DNA from: Galeruca laticollis
Taxonomy: Eukaryota; Arthropoda; Insecta; Coleoptera; Chrysomelidae
Length of the DNA stretch: 64,000 bases
NCBI GenBank assembly: GCA_963921935.1
Contig: OY998178.1
Span: forward strand, 199,114,862 to 199,178,861
Direction of reading: 5' to 3'
Part shown: piece after piece, positions 1 through 10,258 of the stretch
Numbering within the stretch: position 1 is the first letter of the stretch
How the letters are laid out: each line of letters opens with the position of its first letter
Notes under the pieces: model-generated
Told to the model about the DNA's origin: nothing
Database searches by the model: none
What the model saw: only the letters and a program-made list of their open reading frames with translations
Position numbers and translations under genes: made by a program

Positions 1-1
1 T

Positions 2-196
2 TCATCTTGCATCCGTATCGTCTTGTTCACTATCTGAATCCTCTTTTCTTTCTTCTATGGCTTCGGAACAGTCAGTATCATAATCTTCTTCTAAGACGTC
101 TTCAACTCCGTCATCATCATCGTCTTCAAGAAGGAGTCGTTGGAGCTCTAATACGTCTGCGTCATTATTGAAGCTATACATTCTCTTGGAAGCCAT
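2..196 (-). CDS. piggyBac-like transposase N-terminus (partial, runs off the left edge)
   Basis: A 64-residue minus-strand frame begins with ATG at 196 and leaves the window without a stop. It opens MASKRMYSF and continues into a very acidic stretch with DDDDD and SDSEQDD runs. Such acidic, Ser/Asp/Glu-rich N-termini, often with a DSEQ-like motif, precede the DDE core of piggyBac-family transposases; a similar stretch lies upstream of the clear piggyBac core near 24300. No catalytic residue is inside the window, so family assignment rests on composition only. It could be any acidic N-terminus. Confidence 0.4.
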   Translation of the reverse strand: MASKRMYSFNNDADVLELQRLLLEDDDDDGVEDVLEEDYDTDCSEAIEERKEDSDSEQDDTDAR

Positions 197-267
197 AATT
201 CACTGCAAAAACAACAAAAATCCTTAATAGTTAGGACAATAATTTAGAACAGGCAAGAATTCTCGCG

Positions 268-1000
268 GGTATCTTAGAGATACAAGTTTATTTTTTTTCA
301 TGTTTTTTAGTAGTTAAGTATAAAATATTAACAGATGGTCTACTTGAAACAAAAAGGACTGCGCTTACATAAATTAAATAAATATACAAGCAAATCAGCA
401 AAACTTACATGAATGATCGCAGTGTATCTCTCAAATACAAGTGGCACTGTTTTTACAAACTGTTCACTCTACAAAGTTTGCACCAATACTAACCTCAAAA
501 CTTCTCTCGAGTAGGTAGGTAGACGAGAGCACATCCCCACCGCTAAGTAGGTGTTCGAGATATACGAGAAAAAAGTATCGGTATGTATATCTCAGATACG
601 CGCGACTACTAGAAGGTTAAAAGTAGCACCCTGTATATTTTTCAATTTTTGGAATCTTCAGAAAATTCCAGACATATTTCATGTACTATGTCCTATAGGT
701 ACCTATCTTCAACGATTTATTCCAAAAATTAACATTAATAAAATGAAATTATTTGATTACAGACATTCGTTACGATATTTTACAGCGAATTTATAATTAA
801 TATTTAAACATTCGTCCATCGAATAACATGAGACCTTGTCCAAATTTTTAAAATCATAATCAGCATAGTTTTTGTTTATGTGATTTTATCTGTATATTAC
901 AAAATGTTTGTGTAGTGTTGTCCCACAACTTGTGGCGGCTGGCGTCAGCTAGAAACTGCGAGAAGCGTTGGCGTATGTCTCTCGAATACTCAACGATTAT
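268..1000. repeat. Dispersed partly palindromic motif, about five copies
   Basis: A short motif close to GTATCTCTCAAATACAAG recurs at about 268-287, 422-441, 553-566, 586-603 and 975-996, each time as a near-palindromic pair of TATCT and AGATA-like halves. The copies lie just upstream of the piggyBac-like start codon at 196. Subterminal repeats of this kind are often transposase binding sites; that role here is inference. No other gene is visible between 197 and 1000. Confidence 0.35.
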
Positions 1001-1539
1001 GGCTTCCATACGATGAGACTGGTCTATTCACTCGAACATCTGCTTCAGGACCTGACTCTTTCTCATTCCTAATGCTTCGAAAAACCAACATACCTACTGG
1101 TTCACGAATAGGACAATCGTCTTCATAATGTGATCCAAAATCTTATCCAAAGCATACCTTGACGTGTACAAGCTGATTAGTGACTTAATACAGCAAAAAC
1201 TGACATATAGTGTTAAAGTTAAAAAAATGTTGAACATTCTCACCGTTTCGATTTCTATGTCTTCCCTGTACGTAACGGTAATACGGTAAACATTTCTGAA
1301 GCAACCGCGTGTGACGATGTCCAGTAATGATATAGTTTCTAAATTTTACTCGCTTGGCAGATGATATACATGTTCCAATTAAATTATTTTCGAGATTTAT
1401 TTCTTCAGTAAAGTATACTGAATGACCAAAAAGCATCATCCCGTAAAATACAGTTTATGAAAACGTATATACTTAATGAGACATAAACAACAAACGAACA
1501 ATGTTTGTACAAACAAAAATGAACCCATTGCCTAAAAAA
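1001..1539. other. Unassigned AT-rich sequence
   Basis: No recognisable gene or repeat. A minus-strand frame at about 970-1127 is open and moderately acidic, but I recognise no family in it. Confidence 0.4.
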
Positions 1540-1800
1540 ATTAGCAATGTGTTGCCCCTCCAATCAGTCGAATGCATTCAGCTATTCGTCTGGGCATGCT
1601 TTGAATGAGACATAATCAATTGCATTTTGAGGGATTTCATTCCAAGCTGTTTGTACGACATCGCGTATATTTCCAAAGTTATTGGAGAATTTGGTAGTGA
1701 ACCTACTTTTTAACGATCATATCCCAAATAAGCTCTGTAGGCGACAGATCTGATGATCGGACGGAAAAACGGAGAGAATTAATATTTACGGGCTTGTCAC
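1540..1800 (-). pseudogene. Tc1-like transposase C-terminal relic
   Basis: Read on the minus strand, the frames contain SSDLSPTELIWD, a decayed form of the SPDLNPIEHVWD block holding the third catalytic acidic residue of Tc1 transposases. They continue through QTAWNEIPQNAI and SMPRRIAECI, matching the usual C-terminal IPQ..I..L..SMPRR end. At least two frameshifts and several stops break it. Only the last 85 or so residues remain and no TIR was found. It sits beside the 3' end of the large LINE, so it may have been there first. Confidence 0.7.
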
Positions 1801-1855
1801 ATTTTTCATAACTACATTGTACAACTATTTTGTAATAAAGTATTTGTTGAGATTT

Positions 1856-3488
1856 TCTTCTTCTTCTTCCTTTTTTAGTCTCGATAAAACATCTGTTTCT
1901 TTTCGTCGTTTCTCTGCTTACACTGCTACGTTGCCGCACCATCGTTTTCGAGGGCGTCCTAAGCTCCTGGGACTTAATGAAGATTATCGCGTGCAATTCT
2001 TACTATTCTTCTGTCGTCAATTCTACTGATGTTCTTGTTTCATTTTCTTATTAAAGCTTTCTATCTTGCATGTTTCGTCTTATATTTTCAATTCTCTCCC
2101 TGTCCAAGAGCGTTTTTCCAGTTGTTCTAAGAAGTACCTACATTTCGTTTGTTACTAGTAGCTGTATTGTTTTCGATGTTTCGAGTTGAGTTTCAGCAAT
2201 GTAAGTTATGGTTGTTCTTACTACTGCTTTATAAGTTCTTGATTTGGTTTTGTTTTAATATTTTTATTTTTCGGTGTCATTTAAACATCCCGATCGTTAC
2301 CTGTTCTCTTATAATATCACCACAAACCCTAGATCTCTATACCTAAGTACTTAAATTTAATTTTCTGCTGGATAACTTTGCCTTCAACTTCCAGTTGAAC
2401 GCCTTAATGGCGTTTTTGATGGCATGCAATTAGTTTTCTGGGCCAATATTATCATAATAAATGATTTGGCAATGCAGTTGAAGCGATGTAATAGCCGTTG
2501 CCACAAGTACGGCATAATCGGCATAGCTAGAATAGAAATTTCTCGGTCCCCCATTCTATATCCTTTCAGTAGACGTACATTTCTTACTTCGTCCATAATG
2601 ATGTTAAGGAGGAGAGGGGTTAGGGAATCCCCCTGTCAAATGCCACGGCACACAGCAATCGGTTCAGTCAAGCCTCATTTACTTTTTGCTTGTATCCAAT
2701 TTGCTTTATAGATATTTCCTATGGTTTTGATGAGGTTGCGTAGGATTTGTCTGTTTTAAGTACGTGTACAACGTCTCCTAATTGCACACGATGGAACGCC
2801 GCTTCCAAATGAATAAAAAACGTGTATGCTGCTGGTCTGTTGCATTCGATTGACATAAACCGCATCTGTACATGATCTGCCCGATCTAAATCCTTGCATT
2901 TCGTCTTTAGCTGTAAGTTTCATTGTGGTGCGCAGGTTTATACCTCTGTAGTTTGAGGAGAACTTCTTGATCCCCTTTTTTACATAAGGATATTTTTGCT
3001 AGATCACCATTCGTCGGGTATTCTATGCTGGTAGATGATTTGTCGAATGAGAGATATTAACTGCTGTGTAAGTTATTGACCAACATATTTAAGTGCCATC
3101 CTGCCCTGGGCTATTTCTGTTTTTTAACTTTCGAAGAGCTGTATTTATATAGGCTCTCTCAATTTTTACGTGGCCGTTCGTTACTATATATAGTTTAGTT
3201 CAACTTCAGTTGTCTCTGATTTATAGAGTTCTGTTAAATATTGAACCCAGGTTTCCCTAGCTATCTGATTCAATTCGACAAAATCATTAATCTCCTTTCT
3301 TTGAGTTCTAATAAAGCGACAAATTTGTTTTTGAAGGTTTTAGCAGTCATTCTCCAAGCGCTTTGAGAAAATCTCTCAATGATAGTTTTTTGTTTGTCTC
3401 ACTAATGCTGCTGTTTCGTTTCGGATACGTCTATACCTTTCGTATGATTCTGGTGTTCTTAATGATATGGAGGTCAAATATGCTATTA
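1856..3488 (-). pseudogene. LINE reverse transcriptase and C-terminal region
   Basis: Minus-strand frames give, in order, AYLTSISLRTPESYERY (linker), KLKNRNSPGQDG (RT fingers), QGFRSGRSCTDA, KGYRMGDREISI, QRLLHRFN, TGKTLLDRERIENIRR and LGRPRKRW. These are successive landmarks of RTE-type ORF2 proteins between the fingers and the C-terminal GRPR.RW end. The Y-DD active-site block near 2530 is destroyed (AMPIMPYL in place of CYADDAVL). Frameshifts occur every 100-200 bases. The 3' end carries a GAAGAAGAA tail. Clearly dead. Confidence 0.8.
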
Positions 3489-4263
3489 CTTTTCCGCCAA
3501 CCCTATCTACGATGCGAGAAAAGTATCGTTTTACCCCGAAAAAGTTGGAATTCCAGATTTTTATTGAGTTATTTTTACGTTTTTCAGTGAGAACAACACG
3601 AAAAACGGGTTTTTAGAAAAAAACTCCTGTGTGTATATCGTCGTCGACCACAGCCTCAGAAGTGTATACAATTGACCAATTTCATGATTGGATGTGTTAA
3701 GGGCGTCAAATAAATAAACTCTATTGATATTCAGCTCACTAGAACCGGTACAACGGATGCTATGGTACTTGGAGTACCACATTTTTGGTCATTTTTGCGG
3801 AAATTTCGGGTTGTTAGCACGATACAGCCTCCGGAGTGTATACAAGTGACAAATTTTATAATTGGTTATTGTTCAGGGTGTCTCACAGAGGAACTCTATT
3901 GATTTTCAGCTCACCAGAGCCAGTACAACGTGTCCTATAAATCCAGATATACTACATTTTTGTAATTTTTGCAAAAATCTCGGTTTGTTAGCATGATACA
4001 GCCTCCAGAGGATATATGTCACCAATTTTATGATTGGATATTGCTCAAGGTGTCTCACAGATGCAACCTATTGATTTTCAGCCCCCTAGAGCCAGTACAA
4101 CGGGTGCTATGGTACTTGAAGTACAGGGACAATTTTTGGAGAAATTTCTTGTTATTAGCACGATACAGCTTTCGAAATGTATACAAGTGACCAACTTTAT
4201 GGTAAGATATTGTTCAGGGCGTCTTACATATGCGGAAAAATTAGTTTTAATCTTTAAAACCAG
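3489..4263. repeat. Tandem-repeat element, copy 1 (period about 174 bp)
   Basis: Monomers start near 3652, 3827, 4001 and 4167, a spacing of 175, 174 and 166. Each holds GTTAGCACGATACAGCCTCC and a TGGTACTTGAAGTACC-like palindrome. The unit is flanked by constant ends CTTTTCCGCC and AATCTTTAAAACC, which also bound the second copy at 57603-61826. It interrupts the LINE between the endonuclease and RT regions, next to TTA/TAA triplets. The constant ends at two unrelated loci argue for a mobile unit carrying satellite-like monomers. No coding potential was seen. Confidence 0.75.
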
Positions 4264-4945
4264 TTATTTTTGATTTGTTTTAAATATTCATTAATTTCTG
4301 GGCGAAAACGTGGGTTCCTGTTTCTTCTAGCGTTCTCATTTCTTTTTACAGTTCTGGTGCAAAGAACTTCTTTAATATGGTCTTCAGTTTTTCCTAGAAA
4401 GTATATATTCTATCGTCCTCACGTATTGGACTTTTAAGAATTTTGCCCTCCAGTCTGCTTTCATACAGTTGCTTAATTGATAAGTCACATACTTAGTGAT
4501 TCGATGTTAATTTTTAATTCTTAAGTTGTTCGTACTGGGCTCTTTTGAAGTGAAAATTTAATTTTTGCAAGTAACAAACTATGATCGCTTCCTACATCAC
4601 CAAGATTCAGAGTTCTGACATCCTGTAGGTATTTGAAGTTGGTGGATGCATCTATTAATAAAGTATATTCAATTGTAGACCTGTGGCGTCTGGAGTTTCG
4701 GAATTTGAATTTATATTGCTCTTCGTAGTTATAAAATAAGTGGTTGATTCGTAACTCATTGAATATACATGGATCGATCATAAGCTCTCCAGGGATTATG
4801 TCATTTCCGATGCAGGCGTTGAAATCAACAAGAATTATCATTTATTGGTTACTTGGTAATGATTGAACTGTATTTTAGAGATGGTCATAGTAGTATTTCC
4901 TTTATTCTTCAGGATTATTATCTTCGAGTGAGTAGATTGATAATA
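4264..4945 (-). pseudogene. LINE endonuclease, C-terminal part
   Basis: From about 4945 downward the minus strand reads LSIYSLEDNNPEE, MIILVDFNACIGND, NELRINHLF, RRHRSTIEYTLL and VGSDHSLLLAKI. This is the order of an APE-like endonuclease: the GDFNA block (here VDFNA), the R.TIDY block (here RSTIEY) and the terminal SDH with catalytic Asp and His. A 106-residue open stretch spans 4521-4841; the rest is broken. A PRFRPEINEYLKQ linker follows and is cut by the tandem-repeat element. Confidence 0.8.
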
Positions 4946-5270
4946 CAGTGCGATTTTTTAAATTGTGGCCATAGGGAATTACATGTTAAAAACTGCACCC
5001 CATGTTAACTTATGTTCTCTTTCAGATTAGCGGCCGTTTTCAATGTTTAATTATAGTACAAGCCCTCTACTTTACATTGCACACTTGCAAGAAAGCATTA
5101 AATTTTTAATTTAATTATATATAATAAATCCAAATTAAGAGGGCGAAAATAAGAAAAATATTTATCAAAACTTACAGATACCCAAGGTTACTGTAATGTT
5201 TAATTTTTAAAATGATATATAAAATGATCTGTGATATCATTAAGTAACGAAGGAATTTTCTTGTCGCTTA

Positions 5271-7109
5271 GGTGAAAGTTGGGTAAAACGGAATACTTAG
5301 TGTTCTAGGTTTCATAACTTTTTGAATAAAGCATTGCTGGGGACTATTTTTTGCCTGCATTTGCAGTTAATAATTGGCTTTTGATTTATGCAAAAAACAG
5401 AAGCCACATCAGAAAAAAATATGTATAATAAAAAAGTAGCAAGTTTCCCATTTTATCCACCTAGTCGGATAAAACGGAATACTTAAGCTTGTATAGTTTC
5501 CATTACGTTTAGTCTCCAGCAAGTAAAACAGAACATGATAAATGAAGAAAAATTATTATTGTCCCTTTCTTCTCACATAGTTGTGGTTTTATTTTTATTA
5601 TTATTATTCTTAACAATATAAAAGGTTAACAAAACAAATTATTAAAATTTGTTAATGACAGAAGTCACAGGTAAAAACTTCGACTTCGTCTTCTCCCACT
5701 TCCGCACAAGCTGCTTGGGCCCAGACTTCGCAATGTTGGCACCTTATCCAACCTTCTTCTGTTTTAGAGTTGGAGTAAAGTTCGCTGAACAATATACAGG
5801 TTGCTTCTTCGCTTTCATTTTCTGAACTTGAATCATTACTTTCTCTCGATTTCCTTCTTTTTATTTTGTTTTCTGTCTCTCACGGTCGTTTCTTCTGCAC
5901 TGCTACTGCCTTTCTTCTTTGGATTCTTTGCTTTTACGTATTTTCTAGTCGTCATCTCATTGTCATTTATTTTACCATTCTTATTCAGTTTGGCTATTAT
6001 TCTTTCAGTATCTCCTAAGTTTAACTTTGGCTTCTTGTAGGAAGTGTTTTAGAAATTGATTCCTCTAGTTCCTCTTTATATGGTGTCGATATTAACACTG
6101 CAGTTTTATGCCTTATTCTGTCATTTAGGTTTAATTTTAGTTCAAAATGAGGAACTGGAACATTTTGTTGTGGCGTTAGAACGAAATTCTGGGTGGTATG
6201 GGAACATAAAGGAGTCGAATTGAGCACAAAACTGCTCTGTAGGAATCGACGTAGTGCTTGGTGTCTTTGGTGGTGTTCTAGGTGGAGAGTTTCTAGGTTC
6301 TGGTTACTGGTTATTATTTCTTTCACCTTGAGTGAGCCTATTTGTAGTCTCGGCCAAACTTCTTAATGCATCGAGAGTTAAATTTAACAGACGTGATTTC
6401 ATACACAAAATACATTCAACTAACTCCTTTTTCTGAGCAGGTTTATGACGTCCTAGTCTTTTTTTACTGAATCCTCTCTGCTAGGAGCACCCTGTTTAAT
6501 TGTCTTCACCCTCGCTTCAATGGTTGTACGAGGAACTCCATACTCTTTAAGCTTTGAGATACCCCATTTTTCCCTCAAGTACCTCCTCAATAACCTGACG
6601 CATACTTTTCTCATTCCAAGACTGCCTTTGCGTTTTTCTTTCCCATTGCAATTCTAGCGTGAAAAAGACATGGGCGATGCAGTTGGGTAAAACGGGATAC
6701 CTCTCATTTTACCCAACCACACAGTGTCCGGTTTTACCCAACTGTGGATTGCTAAAACTTGTGACTATATTTTAATAAAAAACAAAGCAAATTCCTAAAA
6801 TCCATTGTGCATAACTATAGTAAACAAACACAGTATCCCCTAAATATACTCATCTTCAATTAATTTTGCCTGTAAACTAGAGAATCACCGTTTGGAAGCA
6901 CGCTAAATATTTTAGTTTAATCTCACAATTCGACACATCGACTTCTTACGCCGTCTAGAGTGAAATTATGGTTTGTATATAACTTGCTAGATATCGCTAG
7001 GTACCGAGTGTTATCAGTCACGGTCATATCCGATGGATGGTACTACTTGTTTTGAAATAAAACAGGGTATCCGGTTTTACCAGCCATCCTGTTTTACCCA
7101 ACCTACCCC
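5271..7109 (-). mobile_element. pogo-like element, internal deletion derivative
   Basis: Inverted ends GGTGAAAGTTGGGTAAAACG and GGGGTAGGTTGGGTAAAACA are flanked by TA at 5269-5270 and 7110-7111, the pogo target. The core motif GGGTAAAACGG recurs inside at about 5464, 6682, 6708, 6730 and 7068, so the element has subterminal repeats. The coding strand holds a Psq-type HTH start and a zinc-finger end but no DDE core. The length of 1.84 kb, against about 3.06 kb for the pogo element at 57861-60917, fits an internal deletion. Confidence 0.8.
5652..6690 (-). pseudogene. pogo transposase with its DDE domain deleted
   Basis: Order on the minus strand: SWNEKSMRQVIEEVLEGK and YGVPRTTIEARV (Psq-type helix-turn-helix that binds element ends), KKELVECILCMKSRL and LTLDALRSLA (start of the DDE region), then directly the C-terminal IRHKTAVLISTPYKEELE block and a terminal PHD-like finger CILFSELY...WIRCQHCEVWAQ...CDFCH before TAA. 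The same C-terminal finger occurs in the pogo copy at 60420-60544. The catalytic region NVDETG...LLDNH...LQPLDV is absent. At least two frameshifts break the frame. If ever translated, the product would keep DNA binding without catalysis. Confidence 0.75.
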
Positions 7110-7472
7110 TACAATCATTTTGAGGACTAAGAAGTCAATTAATTCCTATTATTGATGTTTAAAATCATCAAATTCTTGTTATGTTGTAGAAATAGTTATT
7201 AGTTAAAAATTATTCTAATGATTTCTTAAACTGACTGGTTTTGTTGCAAAATTTTTATTTCTTGTGGCATTTCATTAACATTTTTTGGTCCCAATTTCAA
7301 CATTGAAGAGTAAAATTACATGAATAAAACTATTTACGGTAGTTCAAATTGTATGCAGTTTTATTGCTGTTTTATTATTAGAATTAAAATTAACATCGAA
7401 TTTGTAGCTGATCAAAAGTTAACATGGGGTGAAATTTTTAACAAGTAGGCCACAGTTGAAAAAATCGCACTG

Positions 7473-7580
7473 TTTATTTAATTTTTGATCTTCTGCTTCC
7501 ATTTTTTACAAATAAAATTCGGGAAGATACTTAATTGCATTATTTTATATTGCTTTAGTACTTCTTAGATACTGCGATTG
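7473..7580 (-). pseudogene. LINE endonuclease, middle fragment
   Basis: This 108-bp strip lies between the Harbinger and the TIR element. Its minus-strand frames give TIAVSKKY at the Harbinger side and IKYLPEFYL then KMEAEDQKLN at the TIR-element side, matching the middle of the RTE-type endonuclease. It proves that the two transposons hit the same LINE about 100 bp apart. Confidence 0.7.
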
Positions 7581-9739
7581 TTAGGCGAAAAACATAGTGA
7601 AGCATCGCATAAAGCATCGCATCAAGCCTCGCCTCGAGCATGAAAAACGAATACACGTACTAAATATAAACCATTCATAGTAAAGAATCGACCATCGAGT
7701 GAAGCATCGCAAAAAATAAGTTTTGAAAGTATCTCGTATTTTAATCGACGTCTTTGATGTCTCATTATGTTCTCTCCCTCGCCGTATAGATGTTGCCGAG
7801 ACATTTGCATTTGTCAATATTGGCATACCTGCTAATTCACCTTCTTGGTCAATTAGTGTATTATGTAAAATACCAACAGCTGTTACAATACTATTAGCAG
7901 TATCTGGATTGGTTTCTATACATTTTCCTAGAATTCGCCATTTTGCGAAAATAATTCCAAAGCTACATTCAACCGTTTTTCTCGCTCTGGACAGACGTTT
8001 GTTAAATGCTTCCTTTTCCTCCGCATCAAGGTTTTGACGTACATAAGGATTCAGAATGTGTGTCATTAAGGGATAAGCTTCATCAGCTATACAAACAAAA
8101 GGCACTTTGAAAGTTGAACTTGGAAGGAAGTCATTAGGTGGAATATGTAGCTTATTGATCTGCATTAAACGATACATTTCTGAAGCACGAAAAGTCCATC
8201 CGTCACTTTGCTTGCCATATTCTCCAACATCAATAATAAGAAACTTGTAGTTTGCATCTGTAAGTGCTTGAAGAATGATAGAAAAGTAGTTCTTATAATT
8301 ATAAAACATAGATCCACTATGTGCTGGGTACTTTACTCTAATATGTTTGCTATCCAAACTACCAATACAATTAGGAAAATTCCATTTTTCGTGAAAATCT
8401 TTGGTAGTATTCCTGAATACATTAGTTGTGGTGGCATGTGTAGCGGTTGTAAAGTTAACCACAAATATACGGTTATTTCTCTCACAATTGCAGACACTGT
8501 TAATGCTCCAACACGAAAAGAGAATCCTAGGCTCTTGAAAGAATTTCCTGTAGCAAGATACCTAAAACATTAAATACAATGAACCTTTCTGCAAATACCT
8601 ATTTTCGTTTTAATTTGTTTCAGTTACCGGACTGAAAAAAGTGGAAAGTATTACAAGATTTTAAAAAGCATTTTGACAAAGCTCGGGAGTGTAGGTGTGT
8701 TAATCCAGCGCCTGATGACTTGAAATCAGAGTGGCCCTATTTTAAAAGTCTTCTATTTCTCTCGGATCAATTCACTCCGCGAGAATCTGATACTATTTTA
8801 GAAACTCAAGGCATGTCTGTTACATCACCAAGCTCAGGTGGTGGACACACAGAAGATGATGAGGCCGGTGATAGTAGGGGAGATAATCAAGAGGAGAAAT
8901 TAGAAACTGTATCATCCCTTCCTTCTACATCACGTTCTTCCACTTCCACAATTAGTAAAAGAAGACTTGAAAATCAACAGCATTCTCAAATGTCAGTAAG
9001 CACTGTTCGCAATCGCAATCGTCCTAATGATTCAGTCAAAAGCGACAAGTGCAGCTACATCGCAGGCTACAATTGACGAGGATATCAGCTTAATTAATTC
9101 CCTCTTACCGCAAGTAAAGACCCTTGATCCCATAAAAAAAATGTTATTTCGCATGAAAGTGCAGAAACTGCTTTTTGTTGCGTGCATTGGTGATGAGTCA
9201 AATACTCTTCAATCCTCTAACTCAATATTTAACGAAAATATAGTACACAACGGTAATACTGAAATCACAGGACAGAATTATGGCAATGTACCAGGGAGTG
9301 AATACAGTTCCCATCTATCATCCGCCTCGTTTTATTATACCTGAACAAAAATATTTGAGGCACCCGGAAGCTAGTTGTTACAAAAACTAGTATCATTTAT
9401 AGTGTTAATCATGCTAGGGATTCGTTTTCTCACATTATTGTAATAACAAGCCGTTCCTCTATCTCAATGGGTTGTTGGTGTAAATTGCAATATGTCTTTA
9501 TATGTCGTACTTGAATTAAGTCTAAAATATATGTAAATGTTTTTTAAACACATTCTCATGTATTCTCGAAATTTGTCAGGAAAACGTTTTAGTTCAGTAA
9601 AAAGTCGATGATATTCGCCAAATTGCCTCCGCAATTGGTTCACCGGATGGACATTATATTCTCGTCCACCACTGTTACCAGTTATCCACCATTTTACTGC
9701 TGCACTTACATATATATCACAATCACTATCGGAAATCAT
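7581..9739 (-). pseudogene. HARBI1-like Harbinger transposase, two exons, one frameshift
   Basis: Exon 1 runs from ATG at 9739 to about 9434 (REYNVHPVNQLRRQF, FREYMRM, IEERLVITIM). A GTGAGA donor at 9433 and a TTTTAG acceptor at 8562 define an 872-bp intron. Exon 2 starts TATCTTGCT (YLATGNSFKSLGFSF) and holds the DDE nuclease: CIGSLDSKHIRVKYP (first Asp), VCIADEAYPL (second Asp), RARKTVECSFG (Glu). All three catalytic residues are present. A frameshift lies at about 8420-8428, after LQPLHMP, and another in exon 1 near 9520. The frame ends at a TAA made by the target duplication. DDE_Tnp_4 enzymes cut DNA at TWA sites with a partner MADF/Myb protein. Confidence 0.85.
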
Positions 9740-9907
9740 GTTTTATTTATAAACAACTACTTCCAATTTTCCAACACCTCACTACGACTGTGGTATCATA
9801 AATCTTCCAACTGCTTTTATAGATGCCACACTTTGTGCCCTCTGATGCCTGGTTTGAGTCGATGCTCGAAGCGAGGCTTGATGCGATGCTTCTCTATGTT
9901 TTTACCC
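7584..9907. mobile_element. PIF/Harbinger element 1
   Basis: Target duplications TTA at 7581-7583 and 9908-9910 are perfect. The TIRs read GGCGAAAAACATAGTGAAGC and GGGTAAAAACATAGAGAAGC and continue for about 50 bp with repeats of AAGCATCGCAT and AAGCCTCGC. Inside are the two Harbinger genes: a HARBI1-like transposase on the minus strand in two exons, and a MADF/BESS-type gene on the plus strand lying wholly inside the transposase intron. The whole element is 2324 bp and nearly complete. Confidence 0.9.
8636..9344 (+). pseudogene. MADF/BESS-type Harbinger partner gene, antisense within the transposase intron
   Basis: The plus strand reads KKWKVLQDFKKHFDKA, SEWPYFKSLLFL (second half of a MADF DNA-binding domain), a Ser/Thr-rich acidic linker, then after one frameshift near 9040 DISLINSLLPQVKTL and KKMLFRMKVQKLL, a BESS-like C-terminal motif. 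The first half of the MADF domain is missing; a separate upstream exon, as in Harbinger 2, may have been lost. Harbinger MADF/Myb proteins bind the TIRs and help the transposase reach the nucleus. It starts after a splice-acceptor-like AG near 8623 or 8641. Confidence 0.75.
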
Positions 9908-9910
9908 TTA

Positions 9911-10215
9911 AGTCTTTCATTTGCCCTTGTTTCCTTTTTGACTCCGCTGTAAATCAGTAGTTATTATATTATATTTGACCGTTACCTTTCTTTTTGGTCT
10001 CTTGTAGCGAACATATATCGATTTCAATATCTTTTAATTCCTTTATGGTTGCTGGATCTGTGTTATTAAGTGATTTTATATTTCAGGTCGCCAATCGCAT
10101 CATATATTTTCTCTTCCAAATCGTTAGTATGAGAGAGCTTACTTCAGGCGACGTTATCGCCTACTTCAAACTAGTAGGCTGGAAGTAGACTAGAAGGAAG
10201 TCTGACCTCAGAAGG
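9911..10215 (-). pseudogene. LINE endonuclease, N-terminal fragment
   Basis: Minus-strand frames give NTDPATIKELKDIEIDICSL followed by QETKKKG, the LQET block whose Glu is catalytic in APE-like endonucleases, and then an ESKRKQG/VKKE-type segment cut by the Harbinger target TTA. This is the 5'-most recognisable part of the LINE. Nothing clear lies further upstream, so the element is probably 5' truncated. Confidence 0.7.
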
Positions 10216-10258
10216 ATGCTCAATGGGCCAATTGTGGTCTAAGTGCTGTGTTGTTACC

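Larger units (their letters stand above)
4946..7472. mobile_element. TIR DNA element (about 690 bp without its nested pogo)
   Basis: The ends are inverted repeats beginning CAGTGCGATTTTTT and sharing, over about 60 bp, TGTGGCC, TGTTAAAAA and CACCCCATGTTAACTT. Between them, apart from the nested pogo element at 5271-7109, I see no coding sequence. Skipping the element restores the LINE endonuclease reading frame (KLN to LSIYS). No clean target duplication is left: TA on the left, TT on the right. CAGTG ends plus a possible TA target suggest a Tc1/mariner-type non-autonomous element, but a hAT origin is not excluded. Confidence 0.7.
1850..10215 (-). mobile_element. RTE-like LINE, split by three insertions
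   Basis: Four minus-strand blocks read as one non-LTR retrotransposon once the insertions are skipped: endonuclease start (9911-10215), endonuclease middle (7473-7580), endonuclease end (4264-4945) and reverse transcriptase to C-terminus (1856-3488). Residues join sensibly across each insertion; for example TIAVSKKY spans the Harbinger target site. A GAA-rich 3' tail lies at about 1856-1871. The host LINE is therefore older than the elements inside it. Every frame is heavily mutated. Confidence 0.8.

Noticed and set aside
5801..6040. Hydrophobic 79-residue plus-strand frame resembling a membrane protein
   Set aside because: It is antisense to the pogo C-terminal region; the hydrophobicity comes from the complement of Lys/Glu-rich codons.
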